A stretch of DNA of 64,000 bases from Furcasterigmium furcatum (lineage: Eukaryota > Ascomycota > Sordariomycetes > Glomerellales > Plectosphaerellaceae): NCBI GenBank assembly GCA_001599815.1, contig BCIA01000002.1:4747626-4811625 (forward strand). The letters run 5' to 3'. The notes beneath the pieces are model-generated. The model saw only the letters and a list, made by a program, of their open reading frames with translations. It searched no databases and was not told where the DNA came from. Made by a program: the position numbers and the translations under genes. Positions 1-11,105 of the stretch are shown here, one piece after another (position 1 is the first letter of the stretch; every line of letters begins with the position of its first letter).

Positions 1-346
1 TCCGGAGGAGAATCACCCGGGACGAGTGAAGATCGTTACCCCCTTTCCGTCTCTCATCAAGGGCCCAGACTTACCTGCATGCATCTACACGGCACGGAGA
101 CATTGTCTGTGCCGCTCACTCACTCGACCCTGGTCCAAGGTGTCTAGGACCACGTACGACGCACCCACGTACACTGCCACACTGATATGCAGTTGTCTGT
201 CTGTACCGTAGCCCCTGATTTCACGCTAACCCGATAGGTGGCAAGTATTTACACTGGAAATCACTGGCCCAAGATGTCCGACTGGAAGCTCATCTCCATC
301 TCCGGCATCAACCAACATCTTGGAGAAGCTCTCCGTCAATCAAATC
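1..346. other. Upstream intergenic, no gene seen
   Basis: No convincing coding region. A short upstream ORF starts with ATG at 274 and closes after about two dozen codons, just past the monooxygenase ATG at 347. It could be a leader uORF, but nothing else supports it. Confidence 0.5.
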
Positions 347-1948
347 ATGCAGAACAATAGCAGCCTGCCTCTCCAAGGCTTCCGGGCCATCATCATCGGT
401 GCTGGGTTTGCCGGGCTGTCCGCCGCCATCGAGCTGGCGAGACTGGGCGCCGCGGTGCAACTGTTCGAGTCGTCGCCAGACTTGAAAAGGCAAGGTTCGT
501 GATACCCAGCGCCGGACGCAGTCTTTGGAAAGCGATTCCGTTGTTAACGCTTCTGACGCCACCGCCAGGGGACGTCATTCGCTTTGAGGCCAATGCATCC
601 AGGGTCATGGAGCCTTGGGGGCAGGTACTCGCGGATGCAGTCAGGGCGGCTGCGCCGTTGGACAAGCTGGAGATCATGAACCAGGATGGAAAGCTTCTGC
701 TGGAACAGCCGCTGGACACCCTTTTTGACGGATACCCCAACGTGTACGTCAATCGCGGCCATGTCCAGAAGCTGATGCTCGACCACGCCGTCTCTTTGGG
801 AATCGAAATCAACCTGGGCTCCCCGGTCTCGCAGGTGTTTGAGACCGACACCACAGCGGGAGTTCGCATCGGAGATGTCACCCACGAGGCCGATTGCGTC
901 CTAGCCGGCGACGGCGTCAAGAGTAAGGCCAGGTCTGCCGTCACGGGCCTGGCTGATCGACCCAAGAAGAGCGGGTTTGCTATCTACAGGGCCTGGTTTC
1001 CTCTGAGCTCGTTGGAAGAAGATCCTGCGTTGGAGGGTCTGATGCGCGAGGAGCGTCATCTGTGTAAGCTGTGGATAGCGCCGGACTCGCACGCCATCCT
1101 GACGACCAACCTCAACATGCGCGCTGCAACATGCTTCCTGACGCACAAGGTAGGTGGGCTGTGCCACAAGCCTCCATCAGAATTCAGAAAGATCTGTGCT
1201 GACGTGTACTTTTTCGTAACCGCAGGACGAGTCAGACGTCCACGAAGACTGGAACCAGCGCGGAGATGTTCGGGATATGCTGGCAGGAGTGCAGGGGTGG
1301 GATCCCCAGCTCTCGCACGTCATCAAAAACATCCCGCCGGACGGCCTCATTGACCACAAGATGCTGTGGCGAGACCCCGTCCGGAGGTGGGTGTCCGAGA
1401 AGGGTCGTATCTGCCTCGTGGGCGATGCAGCTCATCCTCACCTCCCCACGTCCGGCACCGGAGCAGCGCAGGCCTTTGAAGACGCCGCGACCATCGGGGC
1501 GCTGCTGGCCAAGTCCTCGGAGCAGAGCCCTGACGGCAAACCGGACATGGGTCTGGTTTTCCGCGCCTATGAGAAGCTGAGGTACGTTGGCTAGAGCTGG
1601 CAGCCTGCCGAGCCTCAACTGACAAGGAACAGATACGAGCGCACGAGCTTGACGCAGCGCATGGGTTGGGAGACAAGACACGTCTGGCACCAGACAGACT
1701 GGGACGCGGTGGCAATGGACCCGAACTTCCTGAGGATGCCGCAGCCTGCGTGGCTTCTGGGCCACGACGCGAGGAAGTACGCCGTGGACAACTACGACGC
1801 AGTCATCTCCCACGTCCAGCACGGCACGCCCTTTGCCACAAGCAACGTGCCCGAGGGACACGTGCATGAGGACTGGACTGTGGAGATGCTACTCAGCCGC
1901 GAGGGCCAGGTTGCTGATCAGGACTTTTACAAGGTTAGAGACTGGTAG
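347..1948 (+). CDS. FAD-dependent aromatic monooxygenase (salicylate hydroxylase-like)
   Basis: Four exons (347-494, 569-1149, 1226-1581, 1633-1948) with GT-AG introns give 1,401 nt, 466 aa. The N-terminus carries the dinucleotide-binding motif IIIGAGFAGLSAAIELA followed by an acidic residue after the second strand. The later flavin motif GRICLVGDAAHPHLPTSGTG is the GD box of group A flavoprotein monooxygenases. The family uses NAD(P)H and O2 to hydroxylate an aromatic or polyketide ring. The ATG at 347 was chosen because the upstream in-frame start is only a TTG. It lies head-to-tail with a type III PKS and an O-methyltransferase, so a tailoring hydroxylation of the PKS product is likely (inference). 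The substrate cannot be read from the sequence. Confidence 0.9.
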
Positions 1949-2567
1949 GTCGTTTTTGTAGGGCCGTAGGATCGTCCAATGCCAGTCCCATGATAACTGC
2001 TGCGGGGTGACATGTTTCTAGACCGGGCCGTCCGTGATGTGATGTACGGGAGTGACTTGCATAGTACTTGCTCAACTTACTGCCTTGCCGCTCCTATACC
2101 CCCTCCATCTCGACATCCATGTCGCATCCATGCCCCGTGTCAAAGACGACCTCGGCGGCCATATTGCCTAGCAAGGAGACCTCCACGACAGGCATGACGA
2201 GTCGGTAACCAAAGATGGCTTCCACGACGACACTAGCACTAATTAATTGCGGCACGGGCCGAGTGCGTGTGGGGAACCCCTGAATGCGACTTGGCGATGC
2301 AAACCCCCGCGGTCTTACACACCACCTCGACCGGCTCCTCATCTCCACGGCCTGAACCGGCAGTGCACCTGTGGCAAACTGGGATGGCTCAGCATGAGAT
2401 ATTCAGCCCTTCTCGCTGCTGCTTTTGGATGCTCTCGAAAAGCGGCGACTGCGCTGCGAGGCTCAACTTGAAATCTTGAATAGCTCCGAAACTCTCTCGG
2501 GCCTGTGTACTGATCTCGAATCTCAACTTCCAAAAGACAGCCATCCAGACTCCAGTCAACGCTACCA
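1949..2567. other. Intergenic, 3' of monooxygenase / promoter of PKS
   Basis: About 620 bp without a supported gene. Short ORFs here lack homology-like features. It presumably holds the monooxygenase terminator and the PKS promoter. Confidence 0.5.
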
Positions 2568-3906
2568 ATGGGTTCCATACCGGCAGCATCGTCACCATGC
2601 CCTGAGCTGTGGATCACCGGCCTGGGGTCCCAGTACCCGCCTTACCTGCACCCACCGGAGAAATTCAGAGCTCTGGCGTCCAAGTTCCATGACATGGATA
2701 AGCCCGTGTAAGTGTTTCTTGGGCGGCACCAGACCTGCACAGGGGCACGGAAAACTAACGCGCAGACCGCGAGGGCAGTCTGAAGAAGCTCTTCCGCATG
2801 ACATTCTCGAGCGGGATCGAGACACGCGCCTCGACTCTCAGCCTCGACTCGGGCTTCTGCTGCCAACAGGAGGTGCCCAGCATCAGCGACATCGACACCA
2901 ACTTCCGCAAGTCGGGCGTGGACCTCACCGCGCAAGCCTGCCGCAAGGCCCTGCGAGAATCCCGCCCCGACCTCGATTTCGATGAGGCCGCGGAGCGAAT
3001 TACCCACACGGTCTCGTGCCAGGGCGGCATCCAGACGTTCCCGGGGTACGACTTCCACGTCGCGCGGCAGCTCGGGCTCGGCCACGAAGTCGAGCAGATC
3101 CTCTTGCAGGGCGTGGGGTGCGCCGGCAGCATGTCCATCCTCCGTGTCGCGGCCGAGATTGCTCTGGGGGCGGAAGCGCAGGGGAAGCCCGCCCGGATAC
3201 TATGTTTCGCCTGCGAGCTGAACGTCCCGTATTCGCGCCATTTCTACGCGGAGGCAGAGGCGGCGACCGACGAGGAGAACATGGACATCGCGGGCTCGCT
3301 GTTCAGCGATGGCGCGGCTGCCTTCGTGCTGTGCAACAAGTACGGCCTGGATGCCGACGACGAGGACGAGGATGGCGGCAGCATCCCCCTCTTCCGGCTC
3401 GTGGACTGGGAGCGCACAATCACCGCCGGCACGGTCCAGAACATGGGCGCCAGCATCAAGCCGACGGGCTACACCAGCACCATCACTAAGAAGGTGCCCG
3501 AGCTGACGCGGCAGTCTGTGCCGCCTCTTTTCGAGCGCTGCTTCGGGCGCTACAAGGAGAAGACGGGCCGGGCGCATCTCGGCATCGGAGATCTCGACTT
3601 TGCCATTCATCCTGGCGGCATGGCTAGTAAGTCTCTACAACGTATAAATATGGCGAACCCACGCTGACATGGTTTCTCAAAGTCATCGAAAACGTTCAGC
3701 AGGCCCTAAGCCTTGACGAGAACCAGCTACAAGCAACGCGGCAGATCTATCGAACGCGCGGGAACAGCGGCAGCCCCTCGGCCCTGTGTGTGCTGGACCT
3801 CCTCCGGACGCTGAAGAGCCCGGGCAAGGACGACGTGGTGGCCATGGCTTTCGGACCTGGTCTCGCCAGCGAGATGGCGGTATTGAGTCGATGTCGCCGC
3901 CCTTGA
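2568..3906 (+). CDS. Type III polyketide synthase (chalcone synthase-like)
   Basis: Homodimeric, ACP-independent synthase family that extends acyl-CoA starters with malonyl-CoA. Exons are about 2568-2707, 2779-3626 and 3683-3906 (1,212 nt, about 403 aa, the usual family length). The catalytic triad is visible: Cys in QGVGCAGSMSILR, His in FAIHPGGMA and Asn in RTRGNSGSPS. A GFGPG-like C-terminal loop appears as AFGPGLASEM. The ATG at 2568 starts MGSIPAASSP. The first intron has a good GTAAGT donor at 2708, but the obvious acceptor at 2765 gives the wrong phase. Only the AG at 2778 keeps frame, so residues near that junction are uncertain. The product (pyrone, resorcinol or other) is not predictable. 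A monooxygenase, an O-methyltransferase and a nitroreductase are its neighbours. Confidence 0.92.
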
Positions 3907-4836
3907 AACTCGTTTCCCCTTTTCTGGCCCTACTATCTCCGCTGGACGGCTGAACATAGATGCAAGCCCAGCGAACGAGGGATAGAGCGACCAGGTCTAG
4001 GCGGTTCTGAGATACTATCCGTAAATGAAATTTCCTTGCCAACTCCAACCGGCGCAGCATAAATGCTACCGCAGAGATGCATGGCACTGAGACCCATGGT
4101 CGCCGATCTTGCCTCTCCATCACCCACACCGGACTCGTCACCTGCATAACAGCCACTGACATTTAACCTGCAGGACGTACGCGAATGCCCAAGTCGGCAT
4201 GCTCGTCGAAATAGAAGAACCCTCCACACAGATCATCCGGATAAATGAGCATCTACTTGCCATACCAGGTAAGGATTTGGAATTTGGAATGTAAGCTACA
4301 TACCGAGCAGAGGTGCCGCTCCGCGGCGACAAGGCTCGGCACATACACCCGGTGTTACACCAAACCCCGCACCCCTGATGAGGGTTACATCTACTTAGAT
4401 GGTACAGTGTGGCAATGCTGACGCAGGGCGATAAGAGCTCGACGAATGGCGCTCAAGTTTGATGCGGTGGGCGACTGGCAGCTTGTCAATGAGGCATGAC
4501 TTGTCGTTTATGCAACAGGAAAATGCATGCCACGTAGATAGATGACGGCAAAATGAGCGAGGAGGACAGAAGCAGTAAGAGACCAGTCAACAGATGTCTG
4601 GCCTTGTGGGAAATAGAGACAGAATCGGCAAGAGATCAATGGAGTAATGCTCCGGCTGGAGGGCGGCTGTCCAGGGCGAACCGGTCAACCCAGTCACGCA
4701 GACGGAAAAGCAGAGAACGTCCTCCATGAGGTGTCCTTGAAATCAGTGATTTAGTGCCTCTCAAGCGAGTCACCGCACCCATCTCGTCACTCAAGCGCCA
4801 GTGTACCAGTGCCGAGGCATTCTTTACAACGTAACA
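3907..4836. other. Intergenic, no gene seen
   Basis: About 930 bp between the PKS stop and the methyltransferase start. ORFs on both strands are short and have no recognisable motif. Confidence 0.5.
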
Positions 4837-6227
4837 ATGGCTACAGATTCGGATGCCACACGCGATAAGCTCCGTCAGCTCGCCGCCTCGCTGTCATCCA
4901 GCGTAGAGCAATATGACAGGAGCGACAAAGAGTCCCGTACCAGCATAGTTCGGGCAGCCCAGCAGGTCATTTCGACTGTGGGGAGAATCCCCGAAGAGCA
5001 GATGCTCGAGGACTCCATCAAGGCCGGCGAGATGGTCTCGAAGCATCTCTTCAGCCTCTGGGGAGTTTTTGACGCCATCCCCGCCGAAGGCTCCGTATCG
5101 TTAGCAGATTTGGCCGCCACGGTGAGCTGCGATGTAAAACTCCTGGGTATGCCTGATCACCGAGAGAAGTATTGAGTTGAAGTGCTGACTTGGAGCGCGA
5201 CTCCGTCTGGCAGCTCGATATGCTCGCATGCTGGTTGCAACCGGTATTCTCGACCAGGACGGCCCGGACCGTGTGGCACATTCGGAAAACTCCAAAATCT
5301 TCGTCAACCAGCATCCCAGCGGAGATCTGACCCAAGTCATGTGAGTGCAGCCGGCTACCTATGGGGAATCGTGTCAGCCAACTGAGATCTGTAAGGTATG
5401 CCCAAGGTTTCGTGCCTTACGGGAGAATCGACGAGTACTTCCGCTGGAACGGGAGGAGAGAGCCCAGCGGGCAGAGCCGCAATCCGCTCACATTCGCGTA
5501 CGGGGACCCGGACAAGTTCATCTGGGAGGTGTCGTACGCGAATCCCGAGCAGAAGAACATCTTCATGAGATCTCAGGCCGCCGTTCAGTCGTTCTACCCG
5601 GCGACGGGGGAGTACGATTTTGCCTGGGTTAGTGAGGCGGCGGTGACAGCCGACCCCGACCGTGTCCTGTTCGTGGACGTCGGGGGCGGCAACGGGCACG
5701 CCGTGAAATCCATCTCGTCTACCTACAGTCTTCCGATTAACCGCTGCGTCCTCCAAGACATGCAGTCTGTCATCGAGGAGGTCTCGCAGGCGGGGGCGTC
5801 GCAGGACCTACGGCTGATGACCATTGATCTTCACCGCGAGCAGCCTGTACAGGGTACGTCTGTCTACATGCGCTGGGCACGGGTGCTTTATTCGTTCGTT
5901 GCGTCGCTGATCTTCGAGACAGGAGCTTTCATCTACTACCTACGACACATCTTGCACGACTACGGAGACGATGCGTCAGTGGAGATACTCAGAGTGGTGC
6001 GGGATGCCATGGCAGAAGACAGCAGGCTTCTCATTGCGGAGCAGATGCTCGCCGATCCGCCAAGGCCGCAAGCCACGGCGATCGACCTGATCATGCTCAA
6101 CATAGGAGGCAAGGAGAGGACGAGGGCAATGTTTGATTCGGTTGTCGCAGCGGCGGGCCTGGAAGTTGTCGGCTACCACGCGAGGCCGGGGTCGGAGCAC
6201 GGGGTTCTCGAGTGCAAACGTGTGTAA
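4837..6227 (+). CDS. SAM-dependent O-methyltransferase (class I, plant/fungal type)
   Basis: Exons 4837-5146, 5214-5340, 5396-5853 and 5923-6227 sum to 1,200 nt, 399 aa, normal for the family. The N-terminal part is the helical dimerisation domain (winged-helix type). The Rossmann SAM site is VLFVDVGGGNGHAVKSI. The catalytic base region is YYLRHILHDYGDDA, with the His that deprotonates the acceptor hydroxyl. The ATG at 4837 is preferred over an in-frame GTG at 4801. Family members methylate phenolic hydroxyls of polyketides such as sterigmatocystin precursors. Here the acceptor is probably the hydroxylated type III PKS product (inference from adjacency). Confidence 0.9.
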
Positions 6228-6644
6228 GTAGAACAATGATCAGTACTGTATTTAGCAGTAGGGACACGAGGGGCACAGCCTGAACAGGGGTTCGTTCAGA
6301 AGTAGGCCGCGCGGGTGCCCGATACGGAAAGCATAATTACCAACAGCATGATGCACGTATCTGTCGCCACCACTCACATCCGTGGATGCGTGTGCTCCCG
6401 CTGCCCAGCCGCTGGTGCATGCTGCAGTGTAGCACCAAACCTCAAGTTCAGTTCCAACAGGCTCGCATGTACCGATCAGAAGGTGCGAGCTCCAAGAGGG
6501 TTGAAGCTTCGGGGACTTCTTAAACCCTTCGAACGAAGTCATTCGCAAGGCCGTCCTCCCACTTCTGTTTACCCAATTCGTCTCTTTCAACTTCGTAATC
6601 CATTCTCAAATCTTCCCAGCAGTACCTCCGAGACCCCGTTCGCA
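6228..6644. other. Intergenic, promoter of nitroreductase-like gene
   Basis: About 415 bp. Pyrimidine-rich tracts just before 6645 fit a fungal promoter/5' UTR. No gene seen. Confidence 0.45.
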
Positions 6645-7325
6645 ATGACAACCTCAATCAGCGCCCAGGCCTTCCTCGACCTGGCCAAGAATCGTCGCAC
6701 ATACTACAAGCTGACGAGCGACCTGATCATCTCCAAGGAGCGCGTTCAGGAGATCGTCAACGAGCTCATGCTGCACTGCCCGACGCCGTACAACGTGCAG
6801 GCCACCCGGGTCGTCATTCTCTTTGGCGACGAGCACAGGAAGCTATGGGAGATCGTGGGCGAGATCATGGAGCCCATCCTCGCCCCCAAGATCGGCGCCG
6901 AGGCTACCTCCGCTAGGTTCAACGGCTTCAAGGACTCTGCCGCCACGGTGAGCATGCGCCTGCCCCGTGCTCTAACTGCCCCCACGTCTCACGATATGTA
7001 GGTTTTGTTCTTCGAAAACATGGACGCCGTCAAGGTCATGCAGGAGACGTTCGCGTTCATCGCCGACAAGTGGCCGCTGTGGGCCAACCAGGCCGACGCC
7101 ATGCTGCAGTACTCGCTGTGGACGGCGCTGGAGGCGGAGGGCCTTGGCTGCAACCTGCAGCACTACAACCCCGAAATCGACGAAAAGGTCGCCGCCGCCT
7201 TCGACATCCCCGCGGGCTGGAAGCTGAGCGCCCAGCTCGTCATGGGTGGCAGCCCTGATCCCAGCGAGCTCCCCGAGAAGACCGTCGTGCCCTTGGAGAC
7301 GCGTGTAAGGGTGTTGGGCGCCTGA
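6645..7325 (+). CDS. Nitroreductase-family protein (Frm2/Hbn1-like)
   Basis: Two exons (6645-6947 and 7002-7325; 54-nt GT-AG intron) encode 208 aa. The order of features matches the small fungal nitroreductase fold. An N-terminal helix carries AKNRRTYYKL, then comes the segment HCPTPYNVQATRVVILFG near the FMN-binding Arg/Ser-Asn region, and the C-terminal half has FADKWPLWANQADAM-type helices and GLGCNLQHYNP. Yeast relatives Frm2/Hbn1 act in lipid and redox stress and reduce nitroaromatics with FMN and NAD(P)H. Its position next to the PKS locus may be chance, or it may be a tailoring or detoxifying reductase. Confidence 0.85.
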
Positions 7326-7520
7326 TGTGTCTGTGTTCTATCATATCCACAATCGACGGGGTATATCGACCGAAGGGATGCGCCGGCTGAAGGCAAAACG
7401 CTGAGCGGCGACTCGAGCATCCCTGAGTAGTAAGAGCTTTCTGGGAAGACGAGACTCGATAAATCAATAAACATACGAACTTCGGTGCTCTACTCCTAAT
7501 CATGGGAGAGGATGATGGCA

Positions 7521-8219
7521 TCACTCTGCCCGTGGGGCCTCCAAGTCCGGTGCCTTTGTCCCTGAGGATTCGGTGTATTGGGGCAACGCCCCGTCGTCGT
7601 TGCCTGCCTTCGACTTTCCGGCAATGAGACTCAGCATGTCGAAAATCTCATTGATCTTGTTCTCCATCCGAGAAAGCCTCGCGCTGCAAGCCGCAAATGA
7701 TTAGCCACGAATGAAGCAGCCACCATGGTTATGACCCTTATGGTACACCGGGTAGTAGAGGAGTGGAAGATGCGCTCACGCTTGATGCAGGTCCTTGAAG
7801 GTCACAATTGCAGACTCGAGCGCGATCACGGCGTTCTGCACCGGTTCGACCTGCGCCTTACGCAATCCCGATGTCAGCGTCGTCGTCGGGCCCTTCATGA
7901 GCTCGACCCTCGCCACCACGTCCTTCGTGGCCAGCCTGATCTCTTGCATCAAGTCAGGAGTGATGAGATAGCGAACTTCGACCAGTGGAGTCGCGGTCGG
8001 GAAGATGATCTGGAGGTGCATAACCATGCTCCTCAGCTTGGCGAGAGTGAGCGCGAGGTCATCGGCGAATTTGGGTTTCGCCCGGGCGATTGCGCCGAGA
8101 ATGAGGTATTGTTCGCGGACGATCGTAGCGATCTCCGGCATCTTGGCTGTGTCTACATCTGGCAGCTCCGGCCAGGCTTGGGCCTCGTCAGCTGCGATAG
8201 GGGCCTTCTCTGTCGACAT
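7521..8219 (-). CDS. Hypothetical helical protein
   Basis: On the minus strand, exon 1 (8219-7780) and exon 2 (7683-7521) join through a GTGAGC...CAG intron to 603 nt, 200 aa. ATG at 8219 begins MSTEKAPIAADEAQAWPELP. An upstream in-frame start at 8300 also exists, but the N-terminus from 8219 looks more natural. The protein is rich in predicted amphipathic helices (IVREQYLILGAIARAKPKF, then ALESAIVTFKDLHQAAARL). Its C-terminus is a short coiled-coil-like segment followed by a charged tail. No signal peptide or membrane segment. I do not recognise the family. It converges with the nitroreductase gene. Confidence 0.7.
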
Positions 8220-8822
8220 GGTTCGTTGTGATGCCGAGGGTTCGGCGGTAAAACGAGAGGCGGCATGGTCTGCTAGAAGAGGCGGGGTTGCCGTCAGCAT
8301 TGGACGTCAGGGTAGAACAAGATCGTCGATCCGCGCTCCTTTTGTCGATTCGGCGATGCTGTGCATGAACCTGGCTTGTGACGGACAGGGCAGAGTCCAA
8401 AAGGCCAATGGCAAACCCGCTATCTTCCTCCTTCCATTCAGGCCACATCATAGTGTTTTCATCCCATATTCTTTCTCATTTCCTCTATGTCACTGGGATA
8501 ATTTGTTTTGAGGCGTCAACTGTTGTATTGAGTCTGTTGACTTCAGTCTATCACCTCTCCACCTCCGATTTTCGCTGTTTATGTACCATGCATATCCGTC
8601 ATTCAATTCGTCTGAGGCCTCGCCGACTCTTTACCAGGTTGTTCCCTCAGCAGAGTGCAAGGAATTCCGTAAGAATGAGGCGGGCCGTCCGTGAAGCCTT
8701 GTCGACTATTATTTACAGGGGAGTAGGGGCAGGAGTGGCAGTAGCGGCATGGCAGGCGCAAGCTACGATAGCGCATGATCAGTACATCGAAATCGGACAA
8801 TGTCCAAGCTGGGAGGTATCTA
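8220..8822. other. Intergenic, no gene seen
   Basis: About 600 bp between the start of the hypothetical gene and the stop of the CFEM gene. It should hold the promoter of the former and the 3' UTR of the latter. Confidence 0.45.
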
Positions 8823-9520
8823 CTAACCGTTCTCAGCGGCGTAATGTACGTCGTACTGAGCAGTGACGGGGCAGATGGGGGCCACGCAGGGGGCCATGTA
8901 GCTTCCAATGACGGCGTAGTTGTCAGCATTGCACTGGCACTCAAGGTCATCAGTGGCGCAGCCGGCGGCGGCGGCACCCTCGGTCCAGCATTCCTGGGCA
9001 CAGGCGGGCGCGGCGGTAGCAGCGAAGGCCGCGCAGTCAGTGACGACAGAGGCGACGGTGGTGTAGGACCTGCGAGGGCCGACGGTGGTGGTCCAGGGGG
9101 GGATGCCGAAGCACTCGCAGGCGGAGGCGTAGGCGGCATCGTCGCGGCAAGAGGAGGCGTACGCAGGGACGGTGGGCTCGGGGGCAACCTGGCGCTCCTC
9201 GACGACGACGTCGGCGCGCTTCTGGGGAGTGGCGCCCTCGGTCTCCCAGGCGATGACGGTGACGATGCTTCACGGGCGAGATGTTACTATCAAGCTCCCG
9301 TCGGTAGGGCTGGGACGTGGTTGGCTTGAACTTACCTGGGGACACGGGTAACCTCGACCTTCTGGAACTGAGAGCAGTCGGCGCTGCGGCTCTCAAGGGG
9401 GAGGAGGCCGGCGCGGGTGCCGGTGACCTGGCGGTTGCAGTTGTTGCCGGCGCAGGCACGCTGCTCGATAACGGAGCCCAGAGCCAGGGTGGCGAGGGAG
9501 AGAATGGTAGCGGCCTTCAT
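8823..9520 (-). CDS. Secreted cysteine-rich CFEM-domain protein
   Basis: Exons 9520-9336 and 9267-8823 (minus) give 630 nt, 209 aa. The N-terminus MKAATILSLATLALGSVIEQ is a signal peptide. The C-terminal about 80 residues hold the CFEM spacing: Cys in VVTDCAAF, APACAQECW, AAGCATDD, LECQCNAD, APCVAPICP, eight Cys in total. In characterised fungal CFEM proteins this fold binds haem or acts at the cell surface, and some are effectors. The reading closes with TAG at 8825-8823 and shows no clear GPI hydrophobic tail, so a free secreted form is more likely than an anchored one. The N-terminal third is unusual and carries two CxxNC-type cysteines before the CFEM region. Confidence 0.78.
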
Positions 9521-9644
9521 TTTGAGGAAGAAGATGGGTATCCGGGAAGTATTAAGGATAGAGTATTGTCTGAGCTGTGATTCTCTGTTGATCGGTGCAG
9601 AGTGAAGAAGCTGAGACACGGGATCTAACGGTCGTAGCCGTCCC

Positions 9645-9652
9645 TTTTATAG
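9645..9652 (-). promoter_or_regulatory. TATA-like box of CFEM gene
   Basis: The minus strand reads CTATAAAA about 125 nt upstream of the CFEM ATG (9520), a plausible core-promoter position. Confidence 0.45.
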
Positions 9653-11105
9653 ATGGCCGGGACACAACTCTGCCGCAGACAGAGTCACATCACCACGTCA
9701 AGGAAGATGGTTCTTGGCAACTTCAATAGCTCAAGGCCATGCACCCGGCCACCGGCGGCGCGTGAGTGATTTTTGTCCGTGGCTTGCTCAGCTGATGCTA
9801 CCATGAGAGCTCTAACCGCACAGGTACAACTCGGGCAAGGAACTGAGGACTAAGAATGTGGGCAGAGAGCTGGTGGCGGCTGGTCCAGCCATCTTGCCAT
9901 AGCTTGTACGCATGACAACATGGGGGCAGAGCCTGCGGTGGCCTGGGGCCAAGGAGGCCGGACCATGCATGTCGATCCGGCATCGCTCCTCAGCCGCTAG
10001 GAACGAGAGACTATTATTCAGGAACACGATGTGCCAAGAGACGGAATGCCCCGGTGTGGCGTGGGGTGATCTTATCAGATCCGCGCCCTGATCCCATCCG
10101 CCAATCAACGGGGGACGGGGGGGCGAGCTACCGACCTGAGCCGGTCCGCGTCTGGTTGTGGCTTGAGAGTGGCCGTTTGGTTGGCTGCCGGCGTCCGTCC
10201 TCGGACTGTTGAGAAATCGTGGACCGGCGGCACCGGCGTCAGTGCGAAATTTGCAGAGTTTTGTGCCTTGTTTACTCGGAGTTTAGGCACTGCCTGCGAG
10301 AGGGGCGTACTCGATCCCGACGACGAGCTCGGCATTCGGGCCTCAGCGGGGACAGGGAGATCAGCGCGGTGCGCGTGCGGGGGATCCGTCGCTGGGTTTC
10401 CCGTGGAGTGGGTAGATGGGTGGGTATCATGGTTATCCTCGGATGGCGATGTTTGGTGAGTTGAACAGAGCAAAGTTCAGACTGTGGCCAAAGGGTTCCA
10501 ACGGTCGACTGAGTGTGTGGTTGGTGGCAAGTTCAGGCCTTTTGTTGCCTCTGTGTTACAGTTCTCGCTGTGACTATTTCTGTGATCTGAACTGCCGAGT
10601 CGCCAGTGCCGAGGGCGCAACAAGCGTCGGGGCTCGGGAATCATCGTGCCGGCTAAACTTGCTCTGTATCAGGTGCTGCTTGTTGGTGTTGGGCAAAATC
10701 GTGCAACCCACCCGGCGGGCCAAGAGCACTGCATGGATCACCCTGTTTAAGCATCCATCCCATAAAAAGTCGCACTTTGAGAATCAGGTTAATGGACGCT
10801 TGCGGACCCCTGTTCACAGCTTAAACAGACCTAGGTTGTCTGTTTCGGCACGCAGAAAATAAGGGCCTGCAAGTATGGTTAAGTATTAACCACAGTCAGA
10901 TCATCCCCGCGCTTAATGATTCCCTTCCTGGTCGAGCTCCAGCTCGACCCGCAGCTGTCTGCAGCTGGCCGCACTCAGCCCCCCGTCGCCCGGGCTGCCC
11001 TCATCTTCAGTTTACTCCAAGATGGACCGGCAAGTAGTCCCTCATCCATCTCATCTGCTGACTACTCTTGAGTCTTGACGACCCGTCGAGCCCTTTCACC
11101 CTCCC
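9653..11105. other. Intergenic, no gene seen
   Basis: About 1.45 kb between divergent genes. A Ser/Pro-rich open frame on the minus strand (10105-10473) has no domain and irregular codon use, so I do not annotate it. The last 200 bp are pyrimidine-rich, as in fungal promoters. Confidence 0.45.

Noticed and set aside
8603..9187. Pro/Ser-rich 194-aa frame on the minus strand
   Set aside because: It overlaps the CFEM exon in another frame; its composition follows from GC-rich codons of the real gene.
10105..10473. 122-aa Ser/Pro-rich frame on the minus strand
   Set aside because: Low complexity, no domain, GC-rich intergenic DNA; no splice partners.
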